This document shows positions 51,717-61,142 of a stretch of DNA of 64,000 nucleotides, piece after piece. Made by a program: the position numbers and the translations under genes. The stretch spans positions 1 through 64,000 of the forward strand of contig JAPCWD010000001.1 of assembly GCA_025943965.1 (NCBI GenBank), read 5' to 3'. Each line of letters begins with the position of its first letter. Position 1 is the stretch's first letter. Source of the DNA: Synergistaceae bacterium DZ-S4. GTDB taxonomy: Bacteria; Synergistota; Synergistia; Synergistales; Synergistaceae. The notes beneath the pieces were generated by a model. It was not told the origin of the DNA. It saw nothing but the letters and a program-made list of their open reading frames with translations, and ran no database searches.

Positions 51717-52325
51717 ATGGAGAGCAATAAAGAACCAAAGGACAGAGAGACCGCTGCCGGGTCAAAGCTGGGAAGGGTAGCCAAAGATTTTTTCCTCGGA
51801 TGTATCGCGTTCATCCCACTGGCAGTATTCGTGTTCATCTTTTATTACCTCATACTGCTTTTCAAGGCCCTTGGCAGAATGATCTTCGGGCTTACGGAGT
51901 CGGTGGAGACTACGGTCGCAGCTACGATGATCATAGTGATAATGCTGATCTACACCGGCAGAAAGCTTAGGAGAAAAGAGAAGTGGTTCCTGAATTTTGT
52001 CGATCAGGTCATCTCAAAGATCCCGGTAGTCGGCGGCTGGTATTCGACTTTCCAGGATATGGTCCAGACCTTCACGACCGGAGCAGGCGAGAGAGGATAT
52101 CTCGGAACGGCGAGGGTACCCTGCGGGGAGGGCTACATGATAGGCTTTGTCACGAAAAAGGAGACTGAGGAGGACGGAAGTTCTACTGTCACTGTATTTG
52201 TTCCCACCTCTCCCAACCCGACAACAGGCCTTGTCCTGTTTTTCCCCGAGGAAAGGGTCAAATTTGTAGATATGACGCCTGAAAAGGCCTTCACAAAAAT
52301 AATATCGCTCGGCATGAAATCCTGA
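51717..52325 (+). CDS. DUF502 family membrane protein
   Basis: A 202-residue inner-membrane protein. Seen: two N-terminal helices (FFLGCIAFIPLAVFVFIFYYLILLF and AATMIIVIMLIYTGRKL), then the DUF502 soluble region IPVVGGWYSTFQDMVQTFT, VFVPTSPNPTTGLVLFFPEERVKFVDMTPEKAFTKIISLG. ATG 51717 follows GGAG by eight bases and is preferred to 51684. Function unknown. Confidence 0.87.
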   Translation: MESNKEPKDRETAAGSKLGRVAKDFFLGCIAFIPLAVFVFIFYYLILLFKALGRMIFGLTESVETTVAATMIIVIMLIYTGRKLRRKEKWFLNFVDQVISKIPVVGGWYSTFQDMVQTFTTGAGERGYLGTARVPCGEGYMIGFVTKKETEEDGSSTVTVFVPTSPNPTTGLVLFFPEERVKFVDMTPEKAFTKIISLGMKS

Positions 52326-52329
52326 AAAC

Positions 52330-52362
52330 AACGTGGCGTACCATTATGGCACACCACGTTGA
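52330..52362. terminator. Stem-loop between convergent genes
   Basis: CAACGTGG / CCACGTTG with further inner pairing, between the DUF502 and FAH-family genes. No T-run. Confidence 0.5.
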
Positions 52363-52386
52363 TATTCATCCAGGTACTGCCTTCGC

Positions 52387-53166
52387 TCAGCTGGCGCAGA
52401 TGTTCCTGAGGCTCCCGATGCCGTCTATGCTCACCTCGACCAGGTCTCCGACTTTCATCGGCCCCACACCCTGCGGGGTCCCGCTTGCGATCACGTCGCC
52501 GGGCTCAAGGGTCGCAAATCTGCTGATGTGTGAGATCAGCTTTGGCAGGGGAAAGATCATCTGTGAGAATGAGGCTTCCTGTACCGTCTTGCCGTTGAGG
52601 GTCGTGCGTATCACCGCTTCCTGAGGCATCTCGTCCGCTATCAGGACAGAGGGGCCAAAGGGTGCAAAGGTATCGAAACTCTTGGCCCGTGTCCACTGTC
52701 CGTCTGATTTCTGCAGTTCTCTTGCGGTCACGTCGTTCATTATCGAGTAACCAAGAACATGGCTGAAAGCATCCTCTTCACTGATGTTGTGTCCCGCCTT
52801 GCCTATGACTACCGCAAGTTCGCCCTCGTAGTCTATCCTTCCCGCCCATTCAGGGATCCTGATAAAATCGTTGGCCCCTATTATGGCTGAGACAGATTTC
52901 ATGAATATGAGGGGCTCCTTAGGCACGTCATTGTTGAGCTCCTTTACATGCCCCAGATAGTTCCTGCCTACGCACCAGATCTTTTTAGGCATGAAAGGAG
53001 GCAGAAACTTCACCCTCTCTATCGGGTAGCTGAGCCTTATGGGAGAAAGACCTGTAAAGGGGTCTCCCTCAACGATATCGACAGAATTGTCACGGATCTT
53101 GCCCGAATATGTCCTGCCATCCACCCAGAATCGGCAGTAACGGACGGGCGGCTCTTTTTTTGCCAT
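52387..53166 (-). CDS. Fumarylacetoacetate hydrolase-family protein
   Basis: A 259-residue enzyme of the FAH/HpaG type. Seen: KKIWCVGRNYLGHVKELN, IFMKSVSAIIGAND, DYEGELAVVIGKAG (E-x-E metal binding), GYSIMNDVTARELQK, KSFDTFAPFGPSVL and GDVIASGTPQGVG, all family hallmarks. Could act as an acylpyruvase, oxaloacetate decarboxylase or tautomerase. Nothing in the neighbourhood decides this. Confidence 0.87.
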   Translation of the reverse strand: MAKKEPPVRYCRFWVDGRTYSGKIRDNSVDIVEGDPFTGLSPIRLSYPIERVKFLPPFMPKKIWCVGRNYLGHVKELNNDVPKEPLIFMKSVSAIIGANDFIRIPEWAGRIDYEGELAVVIGKAGHNISEEDAFSHVLGYSIMNDVTARELQKSDGQWTRAKSFDTFAPFGPSVLIADEMPQEAVIRTTLNGKTVQEASFSQMIFPLPKLISHISRFATLEPGDVIASGTPQGVGPMKVGDLVEVSIDGIGSLRNICAS

Positions 53167-53216
53167 TAAAATTTTCCTCCCTGTTGATTTATATGTGTCA
53201 AATCTTTGTTTATCGT

Positions 53217-54398
53217 TTAAGACCTTGCCTCAAGCGCTCCTGCGATATTTTCGAGCGCCTCTTTGAGCATAGCTCGGTTTGTCCCAATGTTTATCCTTGC
53301 GAATCCGTCGCCCTCGATCCCAAAGTTCCTTCCGTTGTTGAGGGCAACTTTCGCATTGTTCACGAGAAATTCCATCAGGGTCCCGGAGTCGAATCCATAT
53401 CCCCTGAAATCTATCCAGAAAACGTATGTCCCCTCGGGGTGGTCCATCCTGGCCTTCGGCAGTCTCTCCCTCACAAATTTTTCTGTGAAGTCCCTGTTCC
53501 CTTCAAGGTATGCCATTAGCTCATCGAGCCAGCAGGAGCACTTTGAATAGGCCGTCTCCATCGCAGTGAGCCCAAGTATGCTCAGTGATCCGAGGTGCAG
53601 TCTGTTCATAACGGATACATAACGGGCCATCAATTTTTCATCGGGTATAAGCGCGACCGATGAATTCATGCCCGCGATGTTGAATGTCTTGCTGGGAGCA
53701 ACGAACGTGACTGTGCGCGAGGCCATCTCCTCCGAAAGGGATGCTATGCTTATGTGCTTCGCGTCGCTGTAGACCAAGTCCTGGTGGATCTCGTCAGAAA
53801 TTATGAGCATATCTTTACGGACTGCCAGCTCGGACAGTGCTTCAAGTTCTTTTTTAGTCCAGACCCTCGCTACAGGGTTGTGGGGACTGCACAATATCAG
53901 CGTCCTGCATGTGGGGGTGACCAGCTTTTCAAGTCCTTCGAGGTCCATTACATACCGGCCCTCTTCGCGCTTTAGAGGATTTTTGACGACCCTTCTGCCG
54001 GCTTCGCTTATTGTTGCATAGAAGGGAGGATAGACCGGGGTCTGTATGATCACCCCGTCACCGGGCTTCGTGTATGCCATAAGGGAAAAGGCAAGGCCGG
54101 CTACAACTCCCGGCGCCCAGGTCACAGCATCTTTCCCTACATCCCATCCGTGCCGGATCCTCTGCCATTCAGTGACGGCGTTAACGAGTGAGTCCGGAGC
54201 TATCGGGTACCCAAGCGCACCCTCGTCGATCTTTTTATGGAGAGCCTCCAAAACTTCCGGGGGAGCCGGGAAATCCATGTCTGCGACCCAGAGCGCCAGA
54301 AGATCTTTCCTGCCGAACTCCTCTTCCAGAAGATCCCATTTCTCGCAGTTGGTACCCCGTCTTTCCATATGAACTCCAAAATCATATTTCAAATACAT
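53217..54398 (-). CDS. MalY/PatB-type aminotransferase (C-S beta-lyase)
   Basis: A 393-residue PLP enzyme of fold type I. Seen: RRGTNCEKWDLLEEEFGRKDLLALWVADMDFPAPPEVLEAL, the PatB/MalY N-terminal signature, then TPVYPPFY, LCSPHNPVARVW, ISDEIHQDLVY (PLP-Asp), and VAPSKTFNIAGM with the Schiff-base lysine. Relatives split cystathionine or cysteine, releasing sulfide, ammonia and pyruvate. ATG 54398 follows GGGAGG; an upstream start at 54428 lacks this. Confidence 0.9.
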   Translation of the reverse strand: MYLKYDFGVHMERRGTNCEKWDLLEEEFGRKDLLALWVADMDFPAPPEVLEALHKKIDEGALGYPIAPDSLVNAVTEWQRIRHGWDVGKDAVTWAPGVVAGLAFSLMAYTKPGDGVIIQTPVYPPFYATISEAGRRVVKNPLKREEGRYVMDLEGLEKLVTPTCRTLILCSPHNPVARVWTKKELEALSELAVRKDMLIISDEIHQDLVYSDAKHISIASLSEEMASRTVTFVAPSKTFNIAGMNSSVALIPDEKLMARYVSVMNRLHLGSLSILGLTAMETAYSKCSCWLDELMAYLEGNRDFTEKFVRERLPKARMDHPEGTYVFWIDFRGYGFDSGTLMEFLVNNAKVALNNGRNFGIEGDGFARINIGTNRAMLKEALENIAGALEARS

Positions 54399-54608
54399 GA
54401 CCTCCCGAAGAAACTGAATGATCAGCAAAAGATCTGCCAGGGCAACTCAGAAAGCGTCTTTAAGGCCGGATCTTTGGAAAAGCTGTTATGATGACAAGAG
54501 TACCATAATTCTATAGCTTTTAGTACTCTCACGCACGACAGAAAAAGCTTGCATATTATCCTTTTAAACAAGACAATAGTTCAGCAGGAGATAAAGGGGT
54601 GGATCTTA

Positions 54609-56447
54609 ATGAGTGACATCAACGATGATAAAAACATTGAAATAGAGCTTGGAGGAGGCTCGCTGCTTCCAAAAAGAGACGAGGTGCCGGACCGTTTTAA
54701 ATGGAAGCTTGAAGATATATACCCTGACGACTCCAAATGGGAAAAAGACTATAAATCTGTTAAAAAGCGCCTTCCCGAGATCGCGGCCTATAAGGGCAGA
54801 CTGGATGGATCTGAGAAGATCATGCTTGAATGCTTCAAGCTCAGGGATGAAATTTCCGTGACTCTGGGCAAACTTATCGTCTACGCCAACATGAAAAGCC
54901 ACGAGGATACCGGGGATTCAAAATATCAGGGGCCGGTAAACAGAGTATCGTCACTGGCCGTTGAAATGTCCGCTGTCTCAAGCTTCATTACTCCAGAGAT
55001 ACTTTCAATGCCGGAAGAGAAGTTAAGAGAATTTATCGCTGAGCCATCCCTCAAAGATTATTCCTTCAGCCTCAAAGAACTTCTTCGTCAGAAAGAACAT
55101 GTGCTTTCACAGTCGGAGGAGGCTCTCCTTGCCAAGACAGGAGACATGGCAGGGACTTCAGACAACGTATTCTCAATGCTCACGAATGCAGACATGAAAT
55201 TTGGATCAATAATAAACGAAAAGGGAGAAAAAGTTGAGATGTCCGAAGAGAGGGCCGTCTCTTACCTCCGCTCACGCAATCGCTCAGTGAGGAAATCGGC
55301 TTTTGAGTCGCTCTACAAGCCATACTGCGAAATGAAAAACACTCTCGGCGCGACTTTTGACGGAATGCTTAAAGCATCAAAGTTTTACGCCGAGGCACGA
55401 AAATATTCCTCACCCCTTGATGCCGCGCTTGACAGCGACAACATTCCTGTCTCCGTATACAGCAAGCTTGTGGAGACCCTTGAATCCAGCCTGGCACCGC
55501 TCCACAGATACCTTGAAGTGAGAAAAAAGGTGCTGAGGGTCAAAGAGCTGCATATGTACGACTTATATACTCCACTCGTGAAAGACCCTTTTAAAGCGAT
55601 ATCCTGGAGCGAAGCAAAAGAAATGATGTTCAGGGCTCTGAGGCCTCTGGGTGATGAATACCTTTCAATTGTCAAAAAAGGACTGGAAAGCGGCTGGACC
55701 GATGTCTTCCCCAACAGGGGCAAACGCAGCGGCGCTTACTCGTGGGGCAGTTACGCAACACATCCATACATAATGATGAACTACACAAACAACCTCAATG
55801 ATGTCTCGACCCTTGTCCATGAGATGGGGCACTCCATGCACAGCTACTATTCAAGGAAGAAGCAGCCCTATCCGACTTCTGATTACTGCATCTTCACGGC
55901 AGAGGTAGCTTCGACTACAAACGAGGTCCTCTTCCTCGACGACCTGATAGCTGAGACGAAGGATAAGAAAAAACGGCTTTATCTGCTCAACCGCCGCCTT
56001 GAGAACATCAGGACCACCGTCTACAGGCAGACTATGTTCGCCTCTTTTGAACGCGAGGTGCACAAGCGCGCGGCAGAGGGCGGAGATACCACTCCGGATG
56101 GGCTTCAGGCTCTCTGGTATGAGCTTAACAGAAAATATTACGGACCGGATATCGTCATTGATGAGCCACTTAAAATGGAATGGGCAAGGATACCCCATTT
56201 TTACAATCCATTCTATGTTTATCAGTACGCGACCGGCTTCTCGGCAGCAACTGCCCTGGCGCAGCTGATACTAAAAAAGGGTGCGCCGGCAAGGGACAGA
56301 TACCTTGAATTCCTCTCAATGGGAGGCTCGGACTATCCGATCGAACTTTTGAAAAATGCCGGGGTGGATATGAGCTCTCCGAAACCGATAAAAGAGGTAG
56401 TGCGGGTATTTACCAAAACCCTGGACGAAATGGAAAAGCTGCTTTAG
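54609..56447 (+). CDS. pepF: Oligoendopeptidase F
   Basis: A 612-residue M3B zinc endopeptidase. Seen: RFKWKLEDIYPDDSKWEKDYK at the start and the catalytic VHEMGHSMHSYYSRKKQPY (HExxH) near residue 400 with downstream FTAEVASTTNE supplying the third ligand, then YNPFYVYQYATGFSAATALA. It cuts peptides of roughly 7-17 residues in the cytoplasm. ATG 54609 is preferred to the open frame from 54549, since AAAGGGGTGG precedes it. Fits a peptide-fermenting life. Confidence 0.94.
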   Translation: MSDINDDKNIEIELGGGSLLPKRDEVPDRFKWKLEDIYPDDSKWEKDYKSVKKRLPEIAAYKGRLDGSEKIMLECFKLRDEISVTLGKLIVYANMKSHEDTGDSKYQGPVNRVSSLAVEMSAVSSFITPEILSMPEEKLREFIAEPSLKDYSFSLKELLRQKEHVLSQSEEALLAKTGDMAGTSDNVFSMLTNADMKFGSIINEKGEKVEMSEERAVSYLRSRNRSVRKSAFESLYKPYCEMKNTLGATFDGMLKASKFYAEARKYSSPLDAALDSDNIPVSVYSKLVETLESSLAPLHRYLEVRKKVLRVKELHMYDLYTPLVKDPFKAISWSEAKEMMFRALRPLGDEYLSIVKKGLESGWTDVFPNRGKRSGAYSWGSYATHPYIMMNYTNNLNDVSTLVHEMGHSMHSYYSRKKQPYPTSDYCIFTAEVASTTNEVLFLDDLIAETKDKKKRLYLLNRRLENIRTTVYRQTMFASFEREVHKRAAEGGDTTPDGLQALWYELNRKYYGPDIVIDEPLKMEWARIPHFYNPFYVYQYATGFSAATALAQLILKKGAPARDRYLEFLSMGGSDYPIELLKNAGVDMSSPKPIKEVVRVFTKTLDEMEKLL

Positions 56448-56467
56448 CAGCTGTCAGTGGTCAGGAT

Positions 56468-57076
56468 ATGCAGTGGATCCCATTTCTCTCTTTTGTTTTG
56501 GCGGCCTGTTATACGCCCGGGCCCAATATCATTTTAGCGATGAATACGGCCCGCCTCTTTGGATTCAGGAAAACGATACCTCTGATGGCAGGCATGACCG
56601 TAGGCCTCTTCGCCGTAATGATACTGAACGCCCTAGGCAACCTCTTTATCGGGGCTTACATCCCCAGGGTACTCCCATGGCTCAGATCGATCGGTGCGGC
56701 ATACCTCTTCTGGCTTGCCTGGAAGATAGCCTTTCCAAAGGCTGCGGCATCGTCAAAAGGAAACATTGAGCAGGAAAAAGTTCCGGGTATAAGGGACGGG
56801 TTCACCCTCCAGTTTATAAACCCGAAAGTCATTCTCTTTGGTTTCACTGCCATGTCGAGCTTCATCGCCCCATGGACCGACTCAAAACTCATATTCCTGC
56901 TCTGTGGCCTCTTTCTTACGCTCAACTGCGCCGTGGCTTTCACCATCTGGTCTCTCTTCGGAGACCTTCAGGGACGCTTCTTCTCGAAGCAGGGCCGCCT
57001 GATCTCGCTGATAATGGGAGCCCTTCTGGCCTGGTGCGCCTTCTCGGTTTCCGGGATCGCAGAATTTATTAAGTAG
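56468..57076 (+). CDS. LysE-family amino acid exporter
   Basis: A 202-residue, six-helix carrier of the LysE/RhtB group. Seen: FLSFVLAACYTPGPNIILAMNTARLFGFRKTIPLMAGMTVGLF (the family's CYTPGPNxxL motif), YLFWLAWKIA, and GFTLQFINPKVILFGFTAMSSFI. It exports amino acids or related metabolites, which would be useful to a cell importing peptides. It lies 20 bases after pepF and may be co-expressed with it. Confidence 0.9.
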   Translation: MQWIPFLSFVLAACYTPGPNIILAMNTARLFGFRKTIPLMAGMTVGLFAVMILNALGNLFIGAYIPRVLPWLRSIGAAYLFWLAWKIAFPKAAASSKGNIEQEKVPGIRDGFTLQFINPKVILFGFTAMSSFIAPWTDSKLIFLLCGLFLTLNCAVAFTIWSLFGDLQGRFFSKQGRLISLIMGALLAWCAFSVSGIAEFIK

Positions 57077-57100
57077 GAAAGGGCATAACAAAAAAATATA

Positions 57101-57130
57101 TTGAACTGCCTTGGATGATTAGTTTATAAT
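57101..57130 (+). promoter_or_regulatory. Promoter of carbamate kinase gene
   Basis: TTGAAC (57101-57106) and a consensus TATAAT (57125-57130) are 18 bases apart, 40 bases upstream of the start codon. Confidence 0.7.
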
Positions 57131-57169
57131 ATTGGGACAAATCTGAAATCCAAGGGGTGTGTTCGATCA

Positions 57170-58132
57170 ATGTCCTCACAATTCACAAAAGTGGTTGTGG
57201 CTCTGGGCGGAAACGCTTTGCAGGAAGCAGGGAGCCCTCCTACAGCAGAGGCCCAGCTGGCAGTTGTAAAAAAGACCTGCGAGTATCTTGCTGACATAAG
57301 CTGTAAAGGCTATGAGATGGCAGTTGTCCACGGAAACGGCCCCCAAGTGGGCAATATCACACTTTCCCAGGAAACAGCGGAAAAGATAAATCCCAAGCTT
57401 CCGGCAATGCCCTTTGACGTCTGCGGCGCAATGAGCCAGGGCTACATAGGCTACCAGATCCAGCAGTGCCTCAGAGATGCACTCAGGAACAGGAACCGCA
57501 ACGTTCCGGTAGTAACGTTGGTCACACAGGTAATAGTGGATGAACATGACAAGGCTTTCCAGAATCCGACTAAACCGATTGGCCCGTTCTACACAGAAGA
57601 AGAAGCAAAAAAGATAGCCAAAGAAAAGGGTTACACTGTGAAAGAGGATGCGGGCAGAGGCTGGCGCAGAGTAGTGGCATCGCCGACTCCAAAGAGGATA
57701 GCCGAGATAGATTCCGTCAAACGCCTCTGGGATTCAACAATAGTAATAACAGCCGGAGGCGGCGGTATACCCGTTATCGAGAATATGGACGGATCTCTGA
57801 CCGGGGTTCCGGCAGTGATAGACAAGGACCTTGCTGCCGAGAGACTCGCCGAAGATATGGAGACAGATATCCTTCTCATTCTTACGGAAGTTGACAAGAT
57901 AAGCCTCAACTTCAAAAAACCAAACCAGCGGGATTTGTCGCATGTAACTGTCGCAGAGGCGATCAAATACATCGAAGAGGGTCATTTTGCTCCCGGAAGC
58001 ATGCTTCCGAAAGTAATGGCAGCGATCAAGTTTGCGAGAAGGTTCCCGGGCAAGAAAGCGATCATCACCTCGCTCTACAAAGCAGTAGAAGCACTCGATG
58101 GCAAAGAGGGAACTGTCATAACGATGGCATAA
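57170..58132 (+). CDS. arcC: Carbamate kinase
   Basis: A 320-residue kinase that makes ATP from carbamoyl phosphate. Seen: VVVALGGNALQEAGSPPTAEAQLAVVKKT at the start, VVHGNGPQVGNITL, QQCLRDALRNR, GWRRVVASPTPKRIAEI, VITAGGGGIPVIENMDGSLTGVPAVIDKDLAAERLAEDM, and GSMLPKVMAAIKF. All are diagnostic. No arginine deiminase or ornithine transcarbamylase gene is beside it, so carbamoyl phosphate may come from a distant pathway. Own promoter and terminator. Confidence 0.95.
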   Translation: MSSQFTKVVVALGGNALQEAGSPPTAEAQLAVVKKTCEYLADISCKGYEMAVVHGNGPQVGNITLSQETAEKINPKLPAMPFDVCGAMSQGYIGYQIQQCLRDALRNRNRNVPVVTLVTQVIVDEHDKAFQNPTKPIGPFYTEEEAKKIAKEKGYTVKEDAGRGWRRVVASPTPKRIAEIDSVKRLWDSTIVITAGGGGIPVIENMDGSLTGVPAVIDKDLAAERLAEDMETDILLILTEVDKISLNFKKPNQRDLSHVTVAEAIKYIEEGHFAPGSMLPKVMAAIKFARRFPGKKAIITSLYKAVEALDGKEGTVITMA

Positions 58133-58444
58133 GCAAAAGAGTACGTCATTTGCTCCTTCAGTTCAAAAATAACGGCAGATCCTGAGAAACTTAACTTAGG
58201 GTCTGCTGTTCTACTTTACGGGAAGGCGCAGGCTGTCGGCTGCCTGCTTTTTCCCCTTCTTTTTAAAATGACAAAAAAATTACCGGGAAGATCCGTTTCT
58301 TGATCCTCCGACGGGCTCTCTCAATTTTTTAATTTTTAGTATCCTTATCCTATAAATATATTTACTACAAATAAGCCGTTATTGTGATTTAATAATGATA
58401 TGGAATAAGATCCTAAAAAGAATACCTTCCGGGGAGGAAATGAT
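58133..58444. other. Non-coding region between arcC and HerA-like gene
   Basis: Holds a first imperfect hairpin (AACGGCAGA... / TCTGCTGTT, about 58172-58210), the terminator at 58228-58252, and an AT-rich stretch that must contain the next gene's promoter. No gene seen. Confidence 0.5.
58228..58252 (+). terminator. Rho-independent terminator after arcC
   Basis: GCAGGC / GCCTGC around an 8-base loop, directly followed by TTTTT. Confidence 0.75.
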
Positions 58445-60049
58445 ATGTACGCCAACGAAAAACTGTGGATAGCAAAGGCAGAGGATCCCATTTATCTTCT
58501 TCCGAAAATGGCGAACCGCCACGGCCTCATTTCAGGGGCAACAGGTACGGGAAAGACGATCACCCTGAAGGTCATGGCAGAATCCTTCAGCGACCTCGGA
58601 GTCCCGGTCTTCCTCGCGGACATAAAGGGGGACCTGGCGGGAATGTGCCGCCCCGGGATCGACAGCGAAGGGATGCAGAAGCGCATACAGAGATTCGGAC
58701 TCGCCGAAGCGAACTTCACATACAAGGACTACCCTACGCGTTTCTGGGACGTCTTTGGAAAAAACGGGCACCCGGTCCGGACCACCGTCTCAGAGATGGG
58801 ACCGCTTCTTCTTGCCCGGCTGCTGGGCCTCAACGATACACAGTCGGGGGTCCTGAATATCGTCTTCCGGGTCGCGGACGACAGGGGCCTTCTCCTGCTC
58901 GACCTAAAAGACCTTAAGGCGATGCTCAGTTATGTGGCAAACAACGCAAAGAGCTTTACCATAGATTACGGCAATATCGCCGCCGCAAGCGTGGGCGCAA
59001 TACAGAGGGCTATCCTCTCACTTGAGGATCAGGGGGGAGACCAGTTCTTCGGAGAGCCGGAACTTGAAATAACAGACTGGATGAGGACCGGACACGACGG
59101 AAGAGGATACATAAATATCCTCCACTGCGTGGATCTTTTCCACTCGCCCGCCCTTTATTCCACTTTCTTATTATGGCTGCTTTCAGAACTCTTTGAGACA
59201 CTGCCTGAAATGGGCGACCTGAAAAAACCGCGGATGGTCTTCTTCTTCGACGAAGCCCACCTTCTTTTCAACGAAGCTCCGAAGGTCCTACTGCAGAAGA
59301 TAGAGCAGGTCGTGAGGCTGATAAGATCTAAGGGCGTTGGAGTCTACTTCATTACCCAGAGTCCAAAGGACATTCCCGACACCATACTTTCACAGCTTGG
59401 CAACAGAGTACAGCATGCCCTCCGCGCATACTCACCCGCGGAACAGAAGGTCGTAAGGGCTGCGGCAGATACTTTCCGTCCGAATCCCGCATTTGACACA
59501 GGTGAGGCTATTACCCAGCTTGGGACAGGAGAGGCACTTGTCTCATTTCTCGCCGAGGACGGAAGCCCGAGCGTCGTTGAAAGGGCCTTCATACTTCCTC
59601 CGCAAAGCCAGATGGGCATAATAGACGACGGGATAAGGAAAGAAGTGCTCGCGCTGAGTGAGATCGGACCGAAATATGATGTCCTTGTTGACAGGGAATC
59701 AGCATATGAATACCTTTCGATGAAAGTTAAGAGGGAACAGGCGGAAAGGGAAGAGGAAGAAGCCCGCATCAGGCAGATAAAGGAAGATAAGGAACACGCT
59801 AAGGAAGAGAGGGAACTTCAGGCCCTCGAAGAGAAGGAACGCATCAGGCAGCAGAAGGAATTCGAGCGGACCGAGAAGGAAAGGATAAAGCAGGAGCAGG
59901 CAGTAAGGAAGACCTTCTACGGAACGACCACAAAAAGCAAGTACAAGACCCCGATCGAGCACCTGGCAGACACGGCGATGAACACCGTGGGACGCGAGGT
60001 AGGACGGCAGTTCATACGGGGGATACTGGGAATGCTCACCAAAAAATAG
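58445..60049 (+). CDS. HerA-like ATPase (DUF853)
   Basis: A 534-residue HerA/FtsK-superfamily ATPase. Seen: Walker [13 protein letters not shown] near residue 31, DIKGDLAGM, Walker [16 protein letters not shown] near 275, arginine-finger region [30 protein letters not shown], then a highly charged coiled coil (about 425-490) and a basic tail. Known homologues are called DUF853 or YjgR; the function is not settled, but DNA or protein translocation is likely. The 475-residue core fits the family. Confidence 0.9.
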   Translation: MYANEKLWIAKAEDPIYLLPKMANRHGLISGATGTGKTITLKVMAESFSDLGVPVFLADIKGDLAGMCRPGIDSEGMQKRIQRFGLAEANFTYKDYPTRFWDVFGKNGHPVRTTVSEMGPLLLARLLGLNDTQSGVLNIVFRVADDRGLLLLDLKDLKAMLSYVANNAKSFTIDYGNIAAASVGAIQRAILSLEDQGGDQFFGEPELEITDWMRTGHDGRGYINILHCVDLFHSPALYSTFLLWLLSELFETLPEMGDLKKPRMVFFFDEAHLLFNEAPKVLLQKIEQVVRLIRSKGVGVYFITQSPKDIPDTILSQLGNRVQHALRAYSPAEQKVVRAAADTFRPNPAFDTGEAITQLGTGEALVSFLAEDGSPSVVERAFILPPQSQMGIIDDGIRKEVLALSEIGPKYDVLVDRESAYEYLSMKVKREQAEREEEEARIRQIKEDKEHAKEERELQALEEKERIRQQKEFERTEKERIKQEQAVRKTFYGTTTKSKYKTPIEHLADTAMNTVGREVGRQFIRGILGMLTKK

Positions 60050-60064
60050 AGAAGGCATAATTTT

Positions 60065-60095
60065 GCAGGGGGCCGCCAGCGGCCCCCTGCTTTTT
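60065..60095. terminator. Bidirectional rho-independent terminator
   Basis: GCAGGGGGCCGC / GCGGCCCCCTGC (12 pairs) around CA, then TTTTT. Lies between the convergent HerA-like and AEC carrier genes. Confidence 0.92.
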
Positions 60096-61047
60096 ATATT
60101 ATCTGCAGCAGGTTCGCCCAAATAGGAATGGTAATGATCCCAAGTACAGTCGTAGAGGCCACCAGATCGGCTGCGTAATCGGAGTCCATGTTCATTTCCT
60201 TGGCCATTATGAAGCAGTTGACTGCGGATGGCATAGAAGAAAGCATCACCGTCACCTTAAGAAGGGGTCCCGGAACGGAAAGGGCAAGAAGCAGCCCCCA
60301 AAGTATAAGGGGATGGACAACAAGCTTTATCAGGCAGTCCTGCCATGTTCTCCTTATCATTTTAAAAATGCTGCTTATTCTGGAGAGATCGAGAGTCCCT
60401 CCCAGTGCGAGCAGGGCTATGGCAGTCGCAGCGCTCCCCATGAGCTTCATAGTTTCGTCAATTACCAGCGGGAGTGAGCTCAGTCCTGCCACTGCGAGGC
60501 CGATCCCAAGTACGCAGGATATTATCAGGGGGTTTATGACAAGCCTTTTAAGCATTTCACGGATGCCGGACATGTCCGGTTTGCCGTAAAGCGCCATTTC
60601 TCCCGACATTATCGACAATATCTGAAAGGTCACGGTGCTGACGGCTATGTATATCGATGCATCCCTGAGGCCGGCCTCTCCCATGGCCAGCATTATTACC
60701 GGAAAACCCAGATATATGTTGTTTGCCCTTATCGAAGAAAAAACCGATACCGCAATGCGCTCCCGGTTGTTCCTGTGATATAAAAAGACGGCTCCCGCAG
60801 CCGCTGCCGCTATGGTAATGATGTATGCCAGGGTAAGGCCTATCAAAAGATCCAGCTGAGCAAAGACCTCACTGCCTGATGTGAACGTGGTCCTGATCAG
60901 GAGCGGAGGGAGTATCACCCAGTAAAGGGTCTTTGTAAGGGTCTTGATGTCGTTTTCGTTATAAAATCCCCGCGATCTCAGAAAATTACCGGTTATAATT
61001 ATGAGCATAAGGGGCAAAACCAGGACAAAACCAAACATTGCCTGCAT
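60094..61047 (-). CDS. AEC-family transporter
   Basis: A 317-residue carrier with ten hydrophobic helices, of the auxin efflux carrier/bile-acid-like fold. Seen: FGFVLVLPLMLIIITGNFLRSRGF, FSSIRANNIYLGFPVIMLAMGE and MLSSMPSAVNCFIMAKEMNMDSDYAADLVASTTVLGIITIPIWANLL, which carry the family's conserved N-G-x-x-G-like and P-A-V-N motifs. Bacterial members move malate, malonate or amino acids. Substrate unknown. Confidence 0.87.
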   Translation of the reverse strand: MQAMFGFVLVLPLMLIIITGNFLRSRGFYNENDIKTLTKTLYWVILPPLLIRTTFTSGSEVFAQLDLLIGLTLAYIITIAAAAAGAVFLYHRNNRERIAVSVFSSIRANNIYLGFPVIMLAMGEAGLRDASIYIAVSTVTFQILSIMSGEMALYGKPDMSGIREMLKRLVINPLIISCVLGIGLAVAGLSSLPLVIDETMKLMGSAATAIALLALGGTLDLSRISSIFKMIRRTWQDCLIKLVVHPLILWGLLLALSVPGPLLKVTVMLSSMPSAVNCFIMAKEMNMDSDYAADLVASTTVLGIITIPIWANLLQII

Positions 61048-61142
61048 CCTTTCACTGAAAGAGCGTCCAGACGATTATAACCTCATCGCACCCTTTGGTA
61101 AAATTATGAGAGCTTCAAATAAAATCTGTTGGGAGAGACGAT